A DNA stretch of 64,000 bases from Streptomyces acidiscabies (GCF_020010905.1 NZ_JAGJBY010000001.1:4484001-4548000); one strand, 5' to 3'. Shown: positions 15,198 to 23,046, numbered from the stretch's first letter. Notes: generated by a model not told the origin, from the sequence alone. Translations and numbers: made by a program.

Positions 15198-16066
15198 CTG
15201 CCCTGGTCGCCGCCCGCGCGCTCGGCTGGCTGACCGCGCACCGCGACGCCTTCCGGCTGCCCGCCGACGCGACGACCGACGCCGACCGCGACCTCACCTG
15301 GAAGCCGCTCGGCGAACTCGCCCAGCTCACCGGCCGGATCGCCACCCTCCACCCCGACCCGGACCTGCGCGCCGAGGCCGGGGACCTCTTCGCGTTCGCC
15401 TGGGCCGAGACCCGCGAGGGCGCGCTCTTCGCCGACCTCGTCCACCGCGAACCCCACGCCACCTACCCGGTCGAGATCTACGCCGTCTTCGCGCAGGCCG
15501 GTCTTCGCCACCCCGCCGCCGACGAACTCACCGCCGTCAGCGGGCGGTTGAGGTCCCGGGCCGTCGCCCTCGACACCCCGACCCGGACCCTCGGCGTCCT
15601 GATGGCCGAACGCCGCATCGGCCTCGCCCCGCACGCCGACCCGGCCGCCGAACTCGCCTGCACCTGGCTCGGCGTACGCCCCGAACCCTGGGCGCTGGAC
15701 CTGCGGACCGCCTACGGCCTCACCCACGACGTCTTCCACGTCACCGACTGGGGCGCCGACCGCACCGCGCTCGACCCCGAGGCCGCCGACTACCTGCGGC
15801 TGTGGCTGCCCGCCTGGCTCGACGACCGGCTCGCGCAGGGGGAGTGGGACCTCGTCGCCGAACTGCTCGCGGTGGGCGCGTGCCTGCCGGACGCCGATCC
15901 GTACGACGACGCCTGGGCGCGGCTGGCGCGGGCGCAGTCGGCCGACGGAGCGGTCCCGGAGCAGGAGGCGTTCCCCCGGGACTCGTTCCGGGCCTGCTAC
16001 CACTCGACGCTGGCCACGGCCTTCGCGGCGACGCTGGCGCTCTTCGGAAGGGACTCCGCGTCATGA
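15194..16066 (+). CDS. DUF6895-like protein, first of two paralogs
   Basis: A 290-residue protein homologous to the product of the next gene. Shared blocks include WLTAHRDAFRL, KPLGELAQLTGR, HATYPVEIYAVF, RHPAADEL, AERRIGLAPHAD, WLGVRPEPW, the strongly conserved LTHDVFHVTDWG, YLRLWLPAWLDD, WDLVAELLAVGACLP, ARAQSADGAVP and CYHSTLATAF. The AQxxDGAxP and YHxTL elements recall repeats of alpha/alpha-toroid enzymes (terpene cyclase or prenyltransferase-like), which is an inference. I believe the family corresponds to the uncharacterised DUF6895, from memory. The His residues in the LTHDVFH motif could bind metal. GTGA and ATGA overlaps on both sides make it part of a coupled operon. Confidence 0.68.
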   Translation: MTALVAARALGWLTAHRDAFRLPADATTDADRDLTWKPLGELAQLTGRIATLHPDPDLRAEAGDLFAFAWAETREGALFADLVHREPHATYPVEIYAVFAQAGLRHPAADELTAVSGRLRSRAVALDTPTRTLGVLMAERRIGLAPHADPAAELACTWLGVRPEPWALDLRTAYGLTHDVFHVTDWGADRTALDPEAADYLRLWLPAWLDDRLAQGEWDLVAELLAVGACLPDADPYDDAWARLARAQSADGAVPEQEAFPRDSFRACYHSTLATAFAATLALFGRDSAS

Positions 16067-16968
16067 CCGTGACGGCAGCCTCACCGGCCCTGCTGCACCG
16101 GGTGGGGGAGCGGGCGCTCGACTGGCTCGACACCCACCGGGACCGCTTCCGGCTCACCCCCGAGGACCACGCCTCCGGACTCGCCCTCGGCGAACGCCTC
16201 AAACCCGTCGGCGAACTCGGCGTCAACATGCGGGTGTTGTTCCGCGAGGGCGTCGTCGGCTCCCGGCAGCGGGAGCGGTGCGGCGCGCTCCTCGACTTCG
16301 CCTGGCGTGAACTCCTCGACGGCGGCCAGGTGTTGGCGGCGCTCCAGCGGCAAGAGCCGCACTCGCCGGTGCCGTTGGAGGTCTACGTACCGTTCCACGA
16401 GAGCGGCTACCGGCACCCGGGCCTGGAGGAGATGCTCGCGGTGTCCCGGCTCACCCGGAGCTGGGCCGCCGTCGAACGGCCCCCCAACCGGCAACTCGCC
16501 CTGCTCAGCGCCGAACGCCGGATCGGCCTCACGCCCAGCGCCGACTTCGACGAGACCCTGCGCCGGACCTGGCTCGGGCAGCTCCCCGAACCGTGGACCG
16601 TCCAACTGCACATCGCCTACGACATCACCCACACCGTCTTCCACGTCACCAACTGGGGCGAGAAACCGCACGCGTTGCCGCCCGACATCGCCGACTATCT
16701 CGACCGCTACCTCCCCGCCTGGCTGGAGACCTGGGCCGACCTCGAACACTGGGACCTCCTCGGTGAACTCCTCGTCGTGGACGCCTGCTTGCCCCGGCCG
16801 GCGCTGGACGCCGAACTGTGGGAGCGGTACGCGGCGGCCCAGGACGCGTCCGGCGCGTTCCCCGTCCACGGGGAGATGCCCGACGGAGACGTCTTCGACC
16901 TCGTCCACCACCCCACGCTCGTCGCCGCGTTCGCCTCCGCGATGGCCGTCTCCCGGGCGCTCGGCTGA
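16063..16968 (+). CDS. DUF6895-like protein, second of two paralogs
   Basis: A 301-residue protein starting at an ATG that overlaps the preceding stop by ATGA. It keeps the same conserved blocks as its neighbour: WLDTHRDRFRL, ERLKPVGELGV, RCGALLDFAW, PVPLEVYVPFHESGYRHP, AERRIGLTPSAD, WLGQLPEPW, ITHTVFHVTNWG, YLPAWLET, WDLLGELLVVDACLP, AQDASGAFP and HHPTLVAAF. Adjacent paralogs of equal length suggest a heterodimer or two related reactions. No cofactor motif is recognised. The stop and the ATG of the serine hydrolase share one base (TGATG). Confidence 0.68.
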   Translation: MTVTAASPALLHRVGERALDWLDTHRDRFRLTPEDHASGLALGERLKPVGELGVNMRVLFREGVVGSRQRERCGALLDFAWRELLDGGQVLAALQRQEPHSPVPLEVYVPFHESGYRHPGLEEMLAVSRLTRSWAAVERPPNRQLALLSAERRIGLTPSADFDETLRRTWLGQLPEPWTVQLHIAYDITHTVFHVTNWGEKPHALPPDIADYLDRYLPAWLETWADLEHWDLLGELLVVDACLPRPALDAELWERYAAAQDASGAFPVHGEMPDGDVFDLVHHPTLVAAFASAMAVSRALG

Positions 16969-17930
16969 TGCCCGACACCCGCCTCACCGAGGCGCTCCAC
17001 CACATCGACGCGCCCGACGCCGTCGTGGGTGTCTCCCGGCACGGGCGGCGGACCGTCGTCGGCGCGGTACGGCAGCTCCGGTACGAACTCGGCTCCCTCA
17101 CCAAGACGTTCACCGTGCTCCTCGCCGCGCGGCTCGCCGACGAGGGGGTGATCGGGCTCGACGACCCGCTCGCCGCGCACCTGCCCGTACGGCCCACGCC
17201 GATCACCCTGCGCCACCTCGCCACGCACACCTCGGGGCTGCCCCGCCTCCCGTACGACCTCCTCCCGGGCGCGCTGCTGCATCCCCACCGCAACCCCTAC
17301 ACGGCGTACGACACGGACCGGTTGCTCGCGGCGTTCGCCCGAACTCGCCCTCGGCACGCGCCCGGTGAGCACTGGGGGTACTCCAACTTCGGCGTCGCGC
17401 TCCTCGGGCAGGCGCTGAGCCGGACGACCGGGACGCCGTATCCCCAGCTCCTCGCCGAGCGGGTCCTCACGCCGCTGGGCATGGAACGGACCAGCGCGAC
17501 ACCGGCCGCCACGGACATCGTCGGCTACCGCAAGGACGGGACGACCCGCGTGCCGTCCACCCCGATGGGGGCGTTCGCACCGGCCGCGTCGGTGCGGGCG
17601 ACGCCGGGTGACCTGCTGACGTACGCCGAGGCACACCTCGACCCCCGGGGCGTGCTGGGCGACGCCCTGCGCCAGGTGGCCGTACCCCAACTGCGGCGCG
17701 GACGGCACCGGGAGACCCACACCCTGACCTGGTTCCAGCACGAAACGGACCACGGCCCGCTCCTCTTCCACAGCGGCGCGACCTTCGGCCAACAGGCGTA
17801 CGCCGGCTTCCACCCGTCCTCCGGCACGGCTGTCGTAGCCCTGGCCAACCGCCACCACCGAGGCTGCCGCCTGGTCCCGGTCGCCCACGAACTCCTGCAC
17901 GCCCTCGCCGCCACCGGTGAAACACGCTGA
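16968..17930 (+). CDS. Serine hydrolase, class C beta-lactamase fold
   Basis: Beta-lactamase/transpeptidase-like serine hydrolase of 320 residues. The nucleophile motif is SLTK (Ser43 and Lys46), the second motif is YSN (138-140), and FHSGATFG near residue 270 fits the third motif. There is no signal peptide, so it is probably cytoplasmic, unlike secreted beta-lactamases. Such proteins act as esterases, D-amino-acid peptidases or acyltransferases. As the last gene of the coupled operon that starts with the small peptide, it could cleave or acylate that peptide or its product (inference). It may equally be an unrelated esterase. Confidence 0.87.
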   Translation: MPDTRLTEALHHIDAPDAVVGVSRHGRRTVVGAVRQLRYELGSLTKTFTVLLAARLADEGVIGLDDPLAAHLPVRPTPITLRHLATHTSGLPRLPYDLLPGALLHPHRNPYTAYDTDRLLAAFARTRPRHAPGEHWGYSNFGVALLGQALSRTTGTPYPQLLAERVLTPLGMERTSATPAATDIVGYRKDGTTRVPSTPMGAFAPAASVRATPGDLLTYAEAHLDPRGVLGDALRQVAVPQLRRGRHRETHTLTWFQHETDHGPLLFHSGATFGQQAYAGFHPSSGTAVVALANRHHRGCRLVPVAHELLHALAATGETR

Positions 17931-18015
17931 TGAGGGATCGCCGGACAGTTGTTACAAGGGGCGGCCGGGTCTCTCCGTACGATGTGGCCGTTCCCGTGGT
18001 CGAGAAGGAGTCGTG

Positions 18016-18465
18016 ATGCGGTTTTGGCAGGTCGGAGGCTGTGTCGTGGCCGTCGGCTGCCTTGCCGCTTGCGGGCGCGTGGACGGTGGGGTGAAGGTCG
18101 AGGGGCCCGCGGTGACGGCTGTGGAGTGGTCGGGGCCGACGTACATCAGTGATGTGTACGGGCGGGCCTGGCGGCATCCCACCGAGGTCGCCGTGGGCGA
18201 GAACGTCTATCTGGAGGGGCTGCGCTGGACGGGGTGGGGGACCTCGCGGCCGGCGGCCACCGGGGTCGCGCAGGACACCGGGTGCCTGGCCGGGTGCATC
18301 GACGGGAAGACGTCCGAGTACCGCGTGAAGGTCGTCCTCAGCGGGCTGACCCGGCGCGGGGACGTCGCCTACTACGGCCATGCCGCCATCACCCCGCTGA
18401 AACCGCCCGCCCCGTTCTGGGCCGAGGGCAACGAAGACACGATCCTGGATGTGCCGGGCGATTGA
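18016..18465 (+). CDS. Lipoprotein of a Cse-type signalling operon (CseA-like)
   Basis: Secreted lipoprotein of 149 residues. The N-terminus MRFWQVGGCVVAVGCLAAC has a short hydrophobic core and a lipobox ending LAAC, so the mature protein should be anchored by Cys19. A Cys pair in GCLAGC may form a disulfide. The ATG at 18016 follows GAAGGAG. The order lipoprotein, response regulator, histidine kinase matches cseA-cseB-cseC of the Streptomyces envelope-stress system, where CseA dampens the response. No sigE gene precedes it here: the upstream gene is the serine hydrolase. It is therefore a paralogous system or one detached from its sigma factor. Confidence 0.75.
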   Translation: MRFWQVGGCVVAVGCLAACGRVDGGVKVEGPAVTAVEWSGPTYISDVYGRAWRHPTEVAVGENVYLEGLRWTGWGTSRPAATGVAQDTGCLAGCIDGKTSEYRVKVVLSGLTRRGDVAYYGHAAITPLKPPAPFWAEGNEDTILDVPGD

Positions 18466-18476
18466 GAGGGACCACC

Positions 18477-19148
18477 TTGCCTGAGGTGCTGCTGGTCGAG
18501 GACGACGACCTGATCCGGGAGGCGACGCAGCTGACGCTGGAGGCGCGCGGCTACCGGGTGCGGACCGCCGCCGACGGGGTGACCGGGCTCGCGCTGTTCC
18601 GGGAGCGGCGGCCCGACGTCGCCGTACTGGACATCATGCTGCCGGGCCTCAACGGCGTGAGCCTCGCCGGGCGGATCCGGGAGGAGTCGCGGGTGCCGGT
18701 GCTGCTGATCTCGGCGCGCAACGACCCGATAGACGTCGTGATGGGCCTGGAGGCGGGCGCGGACGACTACGTCACCAAGCCGTTCGACGGGCCGGTGCTG
18801 GTAGCCCGGATCCGGTCACTGCTGCGGCGCGCGGTGCCTCACGCGCGTACCGAGGACTCGGACGCGCGGCTGCGCTTCGGGGACCTGGAGTTCTGCCCGG
18901 AGTCCCTGACCGTCGAGCGCGACGGCGAACCGCTCGCGCTCACCGCGACCGAGCTGAAGCTGTTCGGGGAGTTCGCGGCGGCGCCGGGCAGCGTCCTGTC
19001 CCGGGACCTGCTCCTGGAGCGCGTCTGGGACTACGCCTGGTCCGGCGACACCCGCGTGGTCGACGTCCACGTACAGCGGCTGCGCGCCAAGATCGGCCGG
19101 GAGCGCATCGAGACCGTACGCGGCTTCGGCTACAAGCTGCGCACATGA
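18477..19148 (+). CDS. OmpR-family response regulator (CseB-like)
   Basis: Two-component response regulator of 223 residues. The receiver domain shows the acidic pocket VEDDD (8-11), phosphoacceptor Asp52 in AVLDIMLPG and Lys in DDYVTKPFDG. The C-terminal winged helix has TELKLFGEFAAAPGSVLSRDLLLERVWDY and RVVDVHVQRLRAKIG. The block VEDDDLIREATQLTLEARG is very close to CseB as I recall it. A TTG start at 18477 with GAGAGGG upstream is preferred; GTG 18486 would remove conserved residues. It overlaps the kinase gene by ATGA. Likely targets are cell-envelope stress genes (inference). Confidence 0.9.
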   Translation: MPEVLLVEDDDLIREATQLTLEARGYRVRTAADGVTGLALFRERRPDVAVLDIMLPGLNGVSLAGRIREESRVPVLLISARNDPIDVVMGLEAGADDYVTKPFDGPVLVARIRSLLRRAVPHARTEDSDARLRFGDLEFCPESLTVERDGEPLALTATELKLFGEFAAAPGSVLSRDLLLERVWDYAWSGDTRVVDVHVQRLRAKIGRERIETVRGFGYKLRT

Positions 19149-20347
19149 GACGGCCCGGTTCGAGCCTCGGTACGAAGGTGGCGCTCGCCGTCGCCGCCGC
19201 CGCGACCTGCGTCGCGAGCGCCGTCGGCGTCCTCGTCCACCGCCTCACCGCCGAGGACCAGCTCAAGACGGCCCGCGCCGCCTTCGACCGGGACATGGTC
19301 ACCGCCGCGTACGACCACGCCGCCGGCCGGCGCAACCAGGCCCGCGTGGACCGGCCCGGCCTGCCCGCGCCGGTCGTCCACGCCGTACGGAACAAGGTCC
19401 GCGTCACCTATCTCCACGACGGCGTCCTGTGGGCGGCGACACCGGTCGCCGGCGGCAAGGTCCTCTCCCTGAGACGGTCGTACCGCCCCGAGGAGGAGGC
19501 CCTGTCCACGCTCGACCGGACCCTGCTGGCGACCGGCGCTGCCGCGACCGTCGCCGTGTCGCTGGCCGGACTGCTGCTCGGCATGCGCATGGGGCGCCGG
19601 GCCACCGCCGCCGCGCGCACCGCCGAGCGGATCGCCGAGGGCGACCTCGACGCGCGGGTCCATCCGCGCGGCCACGACGAGATCGCCCGCCTCGCCGCCG
19701 CCGTCAACACCATGGCCGACGCGCTCGGCGCCCGCCTCGAAGCGGAACGCCGGGTGACCGCGGACATCGCGCACGAGCTGCGTACGCCCGTCGCCGGGAT
19801 GTCCACGGCCGTGGGGCTGCTGCCGCCGGGGCGGCCGTCCGAGCTGATCGCGGACAGCGTGGGCAGGCTGCGGGGGCTGGTGGAGGACGTGCTGGAGGTC
19901 GCGCGGATGGATGCGCAGGTCGCGGCGGTGGAGAAGGAGCAGCGGGAGGTCAGCGCGATGGCGCGGCGGGCGGTGGCGGGGCTCGCGGGGGTGACGGTCG
20001 AGATCGTGACGGACGCGGCCGTCGCGACCGATCCCCGGCGCGTGGAGCGGATCCTCACCAACCTCGCCGCGAACGCGCTGCGGCACGGGCGCGCGCCGGT
20101 CCTGGTGACGGTGGAGGGGGCGGTGATCCGGGTGCGGGACCGGGGGGACGGGTTTCCGGCGGACCTGCTGGCGATCCTGCACGCTTCCGGGCCGCAGCGG
20201 TTCAGGACCGGGGGGCGGACGGGGGGTACGGGGCTGGGGCTGACCATCGCTACGGGGCAGGCGCGGTTGCTGGGGGCGCAGCTGACGTTCCGGAATCATC
20301 CGGGGGGTGGGGCGGAGGCGGAGTTGAGGTTGCCGGTGGGGGAGTGA
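19145..20347 (+). CDS. Sensor histidine kinase (CseC-like)
   Basis: Membrane sensor kinase of 400 residues. Transmembrane segments at about residues 11-33 and 126-147 enclose a roughly 90-residue extracellular sensor. A HAMP segment (RRATAAARTAERIAEGDLDARV) leads to the dimerisation domain with His210 in DIAHELRTPVAG. The ATPase domain shows LTNLAANALRHG (N box) and VRDRGDGFPADL (G1 box). GTGLGLTI completes the nucleotide-binding site. The ATG overlaps the regulator's stop by ATGA, so the two are made together. The signal is probably envelope damage, by analogy with CseC. Confidence 0.9.
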   Translation: MRRPGSSLGTKVALAVAAAATCVASAVGVLVHRLTAEDQLKTARAAFDRDMVTAAYDHAAGRRNQARVDRPGLPAPVVHAVRNKVRVTYLHDGVLWAATPVAGGKVLSLRRSYRPEEEALSTLDRTLLATGAAATVAVSLAGLLLGMRMGRRATAAARTAERIAEGDLDARVHPRGHDEIARLAAAVNTMADALGARLEAERRVTADIAHELRTPVAGMSTAVGLLPPGRPSELIADSVGRLRGLVEDVLEVARMDAQVAAVEKEQREVSAMARRAVAGLAGVTVEIVTDAAVATDPRRVERILTNLAANALRHGRAPVLVTVEGAVIRVRDRGDGFPADLLAILHASGPQRFRTGGRTGGTGLGLTIATGQARLLGAQLTFRNHPGGGAEAELRLPVGE

Positions 20348-20380
20348 GGTGGGGTGGGGCGGGGGGTGCGCGTCGAGGGG

Positions 20381-20767
20381 TCAGCCCTCGTGGAAGGGGG
20401 AGCCGTCGTGTCGGGGTGCGCCCTCGTGCAGCGCCTCGCTCGCCCTCCCGTGCCGTTCCGCCTCGTCCTGGACCAGCATCGTCAGCAGTGAGGCGACCGT
20501 GAGGCCCGCCTCGGCGGGGTGGCGGAGGATCTTCGTGGGGTCGATCTCGTAGTCGTTGCCCCGGCCCACGCGCGTGTGCGAGAGGTAACCGTCCTGTTCG
20601 AGGTCGGCGATGATCTTCTGGACCGCGCGCTCGGTGAGCCGGCAGCGGGCGGCGATGTCCCGGATCCGGGCGTTGTGGTTGTCGGCGATGGTGGCGAGGA
20701 CACGCGCGTGGTTGGTGAGAAACGTCCACCCGGCATGCGACTCGGGCACTCCATCCACTCCGACCAT
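20381..20767 (-). CDS. MarR/winged-helix transcriptional regulator
   Basis: A 128-residue DNA-binding protein. Residues 15-75 form a winged helix: WTFLTNHARVLATIADN, IRDIAARCRLTERAVQKIIADLEQDGYLSHTRVGRGNDYEID. The C-terminal third is a charged tail with a short helix ASLLTMLVQDEAERHG. It resembles the single-domain regulators encoded near anti-sigma or antitoxin systems in Streptomyces; no ligand is predicted. It is divergent from the STAS-ANTAR gene across 134 bp, which would let one operator control both. The 3' end faces the kinase gene with a 33-bp gap. Confidence 0.83.
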   Translation of the reverse strand: MVGVDGVPESHAGWTFLTNHARVLATIADNHNARIRDIAARCRLTERAVQKIIADLEQDGYLSHTRVGRGNDYEIDPTKILRHPAEAGLTVASLLTMLVQDEAERHGRASEALHEGAPRHDGSPFHEG

Positions 20768-20901
20768 GAGGAGATCCTACGACTGGTCGTTCACGTGTCC
20801 AAAAGCGCGAACTCAAATTCCGGTATCTCTTGACGCGTACCGGAGGTCGGGGCGACTCTGGAACAGAGGACCAGTAGGCGAGTACCCACAGAGAGGCAGC
20901 C

Positions 20902-21555
20902 ATGCCCAATCCTCCCGGAGAAGCGCGACCACACTCCGTCGCGCCGTCGGTGCGGACGCGCCGAGACGGTGACCGGGTCGTCGTCACGGTGGGCGGCGAA
21001 CTGTGCCTGGACGACAGCGCGCTGCTGGAACGCACCCTGCGCGCGGCCCTGCGCGAACCCGCCCGCCGCGTCGAACTCGACCTGGGCGCACTGGAGTTCT
21101 GGGACTGCTCGGCGCTGAACGTCCTGCTGGAGATCCGCCGGTACGCGGTGGCCGCGGGCAAGTCGCTCGCCGTCACCGCCGCGAGCCCCGTCGCGGAGCG
21201 CCTGCTGGCGCTCACGGGCACCTGCCCCCTGCTCGTCGAGGGGCACGTCACCGAGGAGGAGGCCCTGCGCGGCGAGGTCGTCCAGCTGCGCCGCGCCATG
21301 CGGACCCGGCCGGAGATCGACCTGGCTCGGGGCATCCTGATGGCGTCTTTCGGACTGAGTCCCGACGAATCGTGGGACGTCCTGGTGAAGGCGTCCCAGA
21401 ACACCAACACGAAGCTGCACCGCCTCGCGTCGACGGTGGTGACCACGGTCCGGGGCGAACCCCTCCCGGACCCCGTCCGCCAGCACCTCACCGAGGCCGT
21501 CGCGAGCGTGAGCGGGGCCGCGGAGCCGTTACGGGAATCGCCGGCCTGCGAATAA
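20902..21555 (+). CDS. STAS domain fused to an ANTAR RNA-binding domain
   Basis: A 217-residue signalling protein. Residues about 18-110 are an anti-sigma-factor-antagonist (STAS) domain with VGGELCLDDSALLERTLR and the loop FWDCSALNVLLEIRR, where Ser follows Cys at the usual phosphorylation loop. Residues about 120-180 are an ANTAR domain (LRRAMRTRPEIDLARGILMASFGLSPDESWDVLVKASQNTN), which binds paired hexaloop RNA to control termination. Combining both suggests sigma-factor signalling joined to antitermination. A TTA codon (21529-21531, codon 210) near the 3' end would make full translation depend on bldA tRNA. GAGAGG precedes the ATG. No paired-hexaloop target was identified. Confidence 0.85.
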   Translation: MPNPPGEARPHSVAPSVRTRRDGDRVVVTVGGELCLDDSALLERTLRAALREPARRVELDLGALEFWDCSALNVLLEIRRYAVAAGKSLAVTAASPVAERLLALTGTCPLLVEGHVTEEEALRGEVVQLRRAMRTRPEIDLARGILMASFGLSPDESWDVLVKASQNTNTKLHRLASTVVTTVRGEPLPDPVRQHLTEAVASVSGAAEPLRESPACE

Positions 21556-21629
21556 AATCTACCGTGAATAAGACGTGCCGTGAATGAAACGTGGAGTCCG
21601 GGAAACCCGGAGCACAGGAGGTTCACACC

Positions 21630-21800
21630 ATGGTTCCGATTATTCTCGTCCTGCTTCTGGCGCTGCTTCTGTTCGGCGTCGGATTCGCCGTGAAGATTCT
21701 CTGGTGGATAGCGCTCGTCGTCCTCGTCGTCTGGCTGCTGGGATTCCTGGTGCGCGGGACGTCGGCGACCGGCAGCAGGGGGCGCTGGTACCGCTGGTGA
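21630..21800 (+). CDS. Small hydrophobic membrane protein
   Basis: A 56-residue protein with an almost unbroken hydrophobic run: VPIILVLLLALLLFGVGFAVKILWWIALVVLVVWLLGFLV, long enough for two membrane helices turning at the single Lys, followed by a basic tail GSRGRWYRW. The ATG at 21630 follows CAGGAGG by 8 bases. Homologous small hydrophobic genes lie next to Streptomyces gas-vesicle operons, as I recall from S. coelicolor (the SCO6509 neighbourhood). It is convergent with gvpK, 15 bp away. Its function is unknown; a membrane-stress role is possible. Confidence 0.72.
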   Translation: MVPIILVLLLALLLFGVGFAVKILWWIALVVLVVWLLGFLVRGTSATGSRGRWYRW

Positions 21801-21815
21801 GGCAGTAGTCAGCAG

Positions 21816-22115
21816 TCAGCTTCGCGTTCGCGGGAGCAGCGGTCCGAGCGGCCCGAGGTCCAGATTCAGGTCCTCGGGCCGCAGCCCGTACCGCTCGCGC
21901 AGCTCGGTCATCCGGTCGTCGAGGAGCATCAGCGTCAGGCCGACGCGCTCCTCCTGCTCCTCGGTGAGATCGCCCTGGTCGAAGCGGCGGACGGCCTGCC
22001 GTTCCATGAGCTGGCGGAGCAGTTCGATCACCGTGAGAACGAGTTTGATCAGATCGCGCTCCACGGTGTCCGGTTCGAGGTCCAGGCGGTTGGTCATCGG
22101 GGTGTGGTTGGTCAT
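21816..22115 (-). CDS. gvpK: Gas vesicle protein GvpK
   Basis: Last gene of the gas-vesicle operon, 99 residues. LDLEPDTVERDLIKLVLTVIELLRQLMERQAVRRFDQGDLTEEQEERVGLTLMLL is the conserved GvpK core, followed by MTELRERYGLRPEDLNLDLGPLG. GvpK is an accessory protein needed for vesicle assembly. The ATG at 22115 overlaps the gvpS stop (ATGA). The first codons lie in an exact 18-bp tandem duplication, giving a second ATG six codons later that could also serve as start. The 3' end faces the small hydrophobic gene. Confidence 0.92.
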   Translation of the reverse strand: MTNHTPMTNRLDLEPDTVERDLIKLVLTVIELLRQLMERQAVRRFDQGDLTEEQEERVGLTLMLLDDRMTELRERYGLRPEDLNLDLGPLGPLLPRTRS

Positions 22116-22300
22116 CGGGGTCCCTCCCACGGTGACGGCACCTGCGCCGTCACCGAGCTGATCAGGGCGTTCAGGTCGATCCGGACGAGGTCCACGTCCG
22201 CGATCCGCAACGTGATGTCGCCGGTGATGACGACACCACCGGAGAGGAGACGGTCGAGGAGGTCCACGAGGGAGACCTCGCGGCGTTCGAGGGCGGTCAC
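22112..22300 (-). CDS. gvpS: Gas vesicle protein GvpS (short GvpA/J-family protein)
   Basis: A 62-residue member of the GvpA/J/M/S family. SLVDLLDRLLSGGVVITGDITLRIADVDLVRIDLNALISSV matches the conserved helix-strand-strand-helix core of gas-vesicle wall-related proteins, with little sequence beyond it. GTG 22300 overlaps the gvpL stop and the stop overlaps the gvpK start. Together with GvpA and GvpJ it gives three paralogous core proteins in the operon, probably shell plus cap or nucleation components. Confidence 0.9.
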   Translation of the reverse strand: MTALERREVSLVDLLDRLLSGGVVITGDITLRIADVDLVRIDLNALISSVTAQVPSPWEGPR

Positions 22301-23046
22301 GGATCCACCTCGTCGGAACAGAAGGAATACGCTGCCCAAGGGCCGGTGAGTTCTACCCGGATTCCGTTTTCCGCGTCCTGGACGCCGTCCGTGATTTCCA
22401 CGAAACTCGCGGAGAGTTCCCGGGGTACGAGAAAAGCCGCGTTGAAGACGTTCTGTCCTGCGGGGGAGGCCGGGGAATTCTGCGGCGGGCGCAGGCGTAC
22501 CGCGTCGGCGTGTGAACACAACGCGCTGTGGAGCTTTTCGGAGAACAGTTCCGCGCGGTGCCAGGACTCCTCGTCCGAGAGGGCCGCGCGGCGCCGCTGC
22601 CGCAGATAGTCCCGGCCCGACACCGGGGTGGGGACCTCCCGGGGCGCCGCCCGGCTGACGTACACCTTCACGCCCCACTCCACCCGCCCCGCGATCCGCT
22701 CCAGGACGTGCCGGAAGCGGGCCTCGCCCTGCTCCAGCATCGTCCGTACGCCGCTGTCGTCGCGGAAGACGGTGGCGAGCCGCAGCGGCAGCGGGGTCGT
22801 GACGGTGGTGAGCGCGTCGACGACCCGCTCGTGGGCGTGGGCTGTTTCGGTCAGCCAGTCCAGGTCCTCCAGGCGTCGCCGCAAGGGTTCCTCGGCGAAG
22901 TCGTGCTCGGGGACGCGGCTGACGACCGCGACGAGGTGGCCGTGGGCGAGCCGGGCGGGTGGCTCGCCCACGACGCCGGTGAGATCCGCCGGGAGCGGCG
23001 TCTCGAACGGGGGGCAGACGGCGTAGACGTAGCGCAGGGCGGTCAC
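22297..23046 (-). CDS. gvpL: Gas vesicle protein GvpL/GvpF family (GvpL)
   Basis: A 249-residue GvpL/F protein: YVYAVCPP at the N-terminus, LVAVVSRVPEHDF, LEDLDWLTETAHAHERVVDALTTVTTPLPLRLATVFRDDSGVRTML, and VEWGVKVYV at the centre match the family, which provides two-domain accessory proteins in vesicle assembly. It is the second GvpL/F protein of the operon, the other being at 25281-26009. The GTG at 23046 overlaps the gvpJ stop and its own stop overlaps gvpS. Confidence 0.92.
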   Translation of the reverse strand: MTALRYVYAVCPPFETPLPADLTGVVGEPPARLAHGHLVAVVSRVPEHDFAEEPLRRRLEDLDWLTETAHAHERVVDALTTVTTPLPLRLATVFRDDSGVRTMLEQGEARFRHVLERIAGRVEWGVKVYVSRAAPREVPTPVSGRDYLRQRRRAALSDEESWHRAELFSEKLHSALCSHADAVRLRPPQNSPASPAGQNVFNAAFLVPRELSASFVEITDGVQDAENGIRVELTGPWAAYSFCSDEVDP

